NCBI GenBank assembly: GCA_937922005.1
Contig: CAKZWV010000012.1
Coordinates: 1-6,393, forward strand
DNA: 6,393 bases
Direction: 5' to 3'
Source: an uncultured Clostridia bacterium
GTDB lineage: Bacteria > Bacillota > Clostridia > Saccharofermentanales > DTU023
This document shows positions 5,577-6,393 of the stretch, in pieces. Below the pieces are notes generated by a model, which searched no databases, was not told the origin of the DNA, and saw nothing but the letters and a program-made list of their open reading frames with translations. Position 1 is the stretch's first letter, and every line of letters starts with the position of its first letter. A program made the translations under genes and the position numbers.

Positions 5577-6095
5577 ATGGAGATTTTGCATGGATTTGAC
5601 GGGGTGTATTTGCCTCGGATCCAAGTCATGGTCCGCCGCCATGGCCTGAGCTTTGCTAGGTCTTTTTTAACCCAAAGGGAACTGGACCTCCTGCCCCCTA
5701 TACCCTGGGCCCAGCTCCAGGAGGCTAAGTCCCAGCTCCCGAAGTCGGGGGCCCAGCTCCAGGAGGCGGAGTCGATGGAGGGCCTGGACGCCAGCAGCCT
5801 GAACCGCTTCTATGAACTCCTGGGCGGCCGCTTTGCAGCCAAGGAGGCTTGCTTGAAGGCCCTGGGGACGGGCTTTGGCCAAGCTGGGATGGGCTTGCGC
5901 AGCTTGGAAATCCGGCCCAATGCTTTGGGCCAGCCCGTTTGCTTCTTCCTTGGCAAGGTGGCTGAGCGAGCCAACGACCTGGGGATATTTTCCCACAGTC
6001 TGAGCCTGTCCCATGAGGGAGACTATGCCTTTGCCTCCTTTGTGGCCTTGGCCGAGGGAGTGAGTACGGAAAAGGCGGAAATGGAGCAGCTATGA
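5577..6095 (+). CDS. acpS: Holo-[acyl-carrier-protein] synthase with repeat insertion
   Basis: A 172-residue 4'-phosphopantetheinyl transferase that moves the phosphopantetheine arm of coenzyme A onto a serine of apo-ACP, making it active for fatty-acid synthesis. The N-terminal metal-binding motif appears as GFDGVYLPRI (6-15), with Asp8 kept and a less usual Gly9. RSFLTQRELDLL (28-39) matches the family FT..E block. The central signature is GRFAAKEACLKALGTG (84-99), with catalytic/metal-binding Glu90. The C-terminal SLSLSHEGDYAFASFVAL (141-158) matches the family S.SH....A.A block. Usual AcpS length is 115-135 residues. The extra length is a loop at about 40-82, between the first two blocks, containing heptad-like repeats AQLQEAK / SQLPKSG / AQLQEAE, plus a short C-terminal tail. 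The active-site residues are present, so the enzyme is probably functional. It lies 11 bp after the loader gene, and its stop overlaps the next start (ATGA). Confidence 0.93.
   Translation: MEILHGFDGVYLPRIQVMVRRHGLSFARSFLTQRELDLLPPIPWAQLQEAKSQLPKSGAQLQEAESMEGLDASSLNRFYELLGGRFAAKEACLKALGTGFGQAGMGLRSLEIRPNALGQPVCFFLGKVAERANDLGIFSHSLSLSHEGDYAFASFVALAEGVSTEKAEMEQL
5709..5771 (+). repeat. Three 21-bp units in the acpS loop
   Basis: Units 5709-5729, 5730-5750 and 5751-5771 encode AQLQEAK, SQLPKSG and AQLQEAE. The outer two share an exact 19-base match GGGCCCAGCTCCAGGAGGC (5707-5725 and 5749-5767), and the middle unit is diverged. The expansion keeps frame and lies between conserved AcpS blocks. 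Confidence 0.8.
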
Positions 6096-6393
6096 GAGAC
6101 GATCGCATGTCCTCCGAGATCTTCCAACCTGACCAGGCGTGGCTCGACCAGCTTCCCAATAAGGCCAACCCCCTCCGGCTCCTCAAAAAGGGGGCCAAAG
6201 AGCGGGCCAAGTTACAAGATCCTGGAATCCGCCACACATGGTCCCCCTACGGTATCTTCCTTGTCCTAATTCCCTTAATTTTGCTGGGAATCCTTTTAGC
6301 CCTGCCCCTCATCTGGCCCCGCTGGGCAGGTTCCTTGCCTTCCTTAGGCATGGAGTTTTCTGCCCTCCATCCCAAACTTCTTTATGAAAATAC
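6092..6393 (+). CDS. Single-pass membrane protein, 5' part only
   Basis: The frame opens at ATG 6092, overlapping the acpS stop (ATGA), and stays open for 100 codons to the end of the window. GGAG at 6083-6086 lies five bases upstream. An alternative start is ATG 6107. The first 50 residues are polar and rich in Lys, Arg, Gln and Asp (MRDDRMSSEIFQPDQAW...), so probably cytoplasmic. One strong membrane segment follows at about 52-74 (YGIFLVLIPLILLGILLALP), then a Trp/Arg-bearing boundary and a presumed outer part. With the positive charge before the helix, an N-in/C-out topology is expected. I do not recognise the family, and the portion that would define it is beyond the window. The overlap makes it part of the replication-acpS operon. 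Confidence 0.75.
   Translation, partial: MRDDRMSSEIFQPDQAWLDQLPNKANPLRLLKKGAKERAKLQDPGIRHTWSPYGIFLVLIPLILLGILLALPLIWPRWAGSLPSLGMEFSALHPKLLYEN

Noticed and set aside
5725..6237. Minus-strand open frames opposite acpS and the last gene
   Set aside because: They have Pro/Arg/Ser-rich translations with no motif and are antisense to the AcpS signature blocks.

Overview
The window looks like a piece of a Gram-positive (Firmicutes/Bacillota, probably Clostridia-type) chromosome. The evidence is the near-perfect AAGGAGG ribosome binding sites, a DnaB/DnaD-type replication initiation protein directly followed by a DnaI/DnaC-type helicase loader, and a G+C content of roughly 50-60% over most of the sequence. 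I cannot name a species. I saw no rRNA, tRNA, CRISPR array or insertion sequence.

Layout. (1) Positions 1-548 are a strikingly AT-rich segment (25-35% G+C in blocks I counted). It carries the last few codons of an unidentified upstream frame and a 171-residue SMI1/KNR4(SUKH)-like protein, a possible toxin-immunity protein. This is probably the edge of a horizontally acquired module. A strong intrinsic terminator (652-688) lies beyond it. (2) Positions 758-2879, minus strand, hold a tightly coupled two-gene operon: a small six-helix membrane protein of uncertain function, then a sodium:alanine (AGCS-family) symporter. (3) Positions 2880-3162 are a divergent intergenic region. It holds a good sigma-A-like promoter for the minus-strand operon, with repeats in and below it, and a plausible extended -10 promoter for the plus-strand operon. 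(4) Positions 3163-6393, plus strand, form a compact operon: DnaB/DnaD-like initiator, DnaI-like AAA+ loader, holo-ACP synthase (AcpS), and the start of a single-pass membrane protein that runs off the window. The junctions are 3 bp, 11 bp and an ATGA overlap.

How the genes fit together. The first two plus-strand genes should act together to load the replicative helicase at the origin or at restarting forks. AcpS activates the acyl carrier protein for fatty-acid synthesis and is probably co-transcribed with them. The minus-strand pair is a Na+-coupled amino-acid uptake unit with an added membrane partner. The oddities most worth following are in-frame minisatellite-like expansions in linker regions of two genes of the same operon (initiator and AcpS), the membrane partner fused by translational coupling to the AGCS transporter, and the repeat-rich control region between the two operons.
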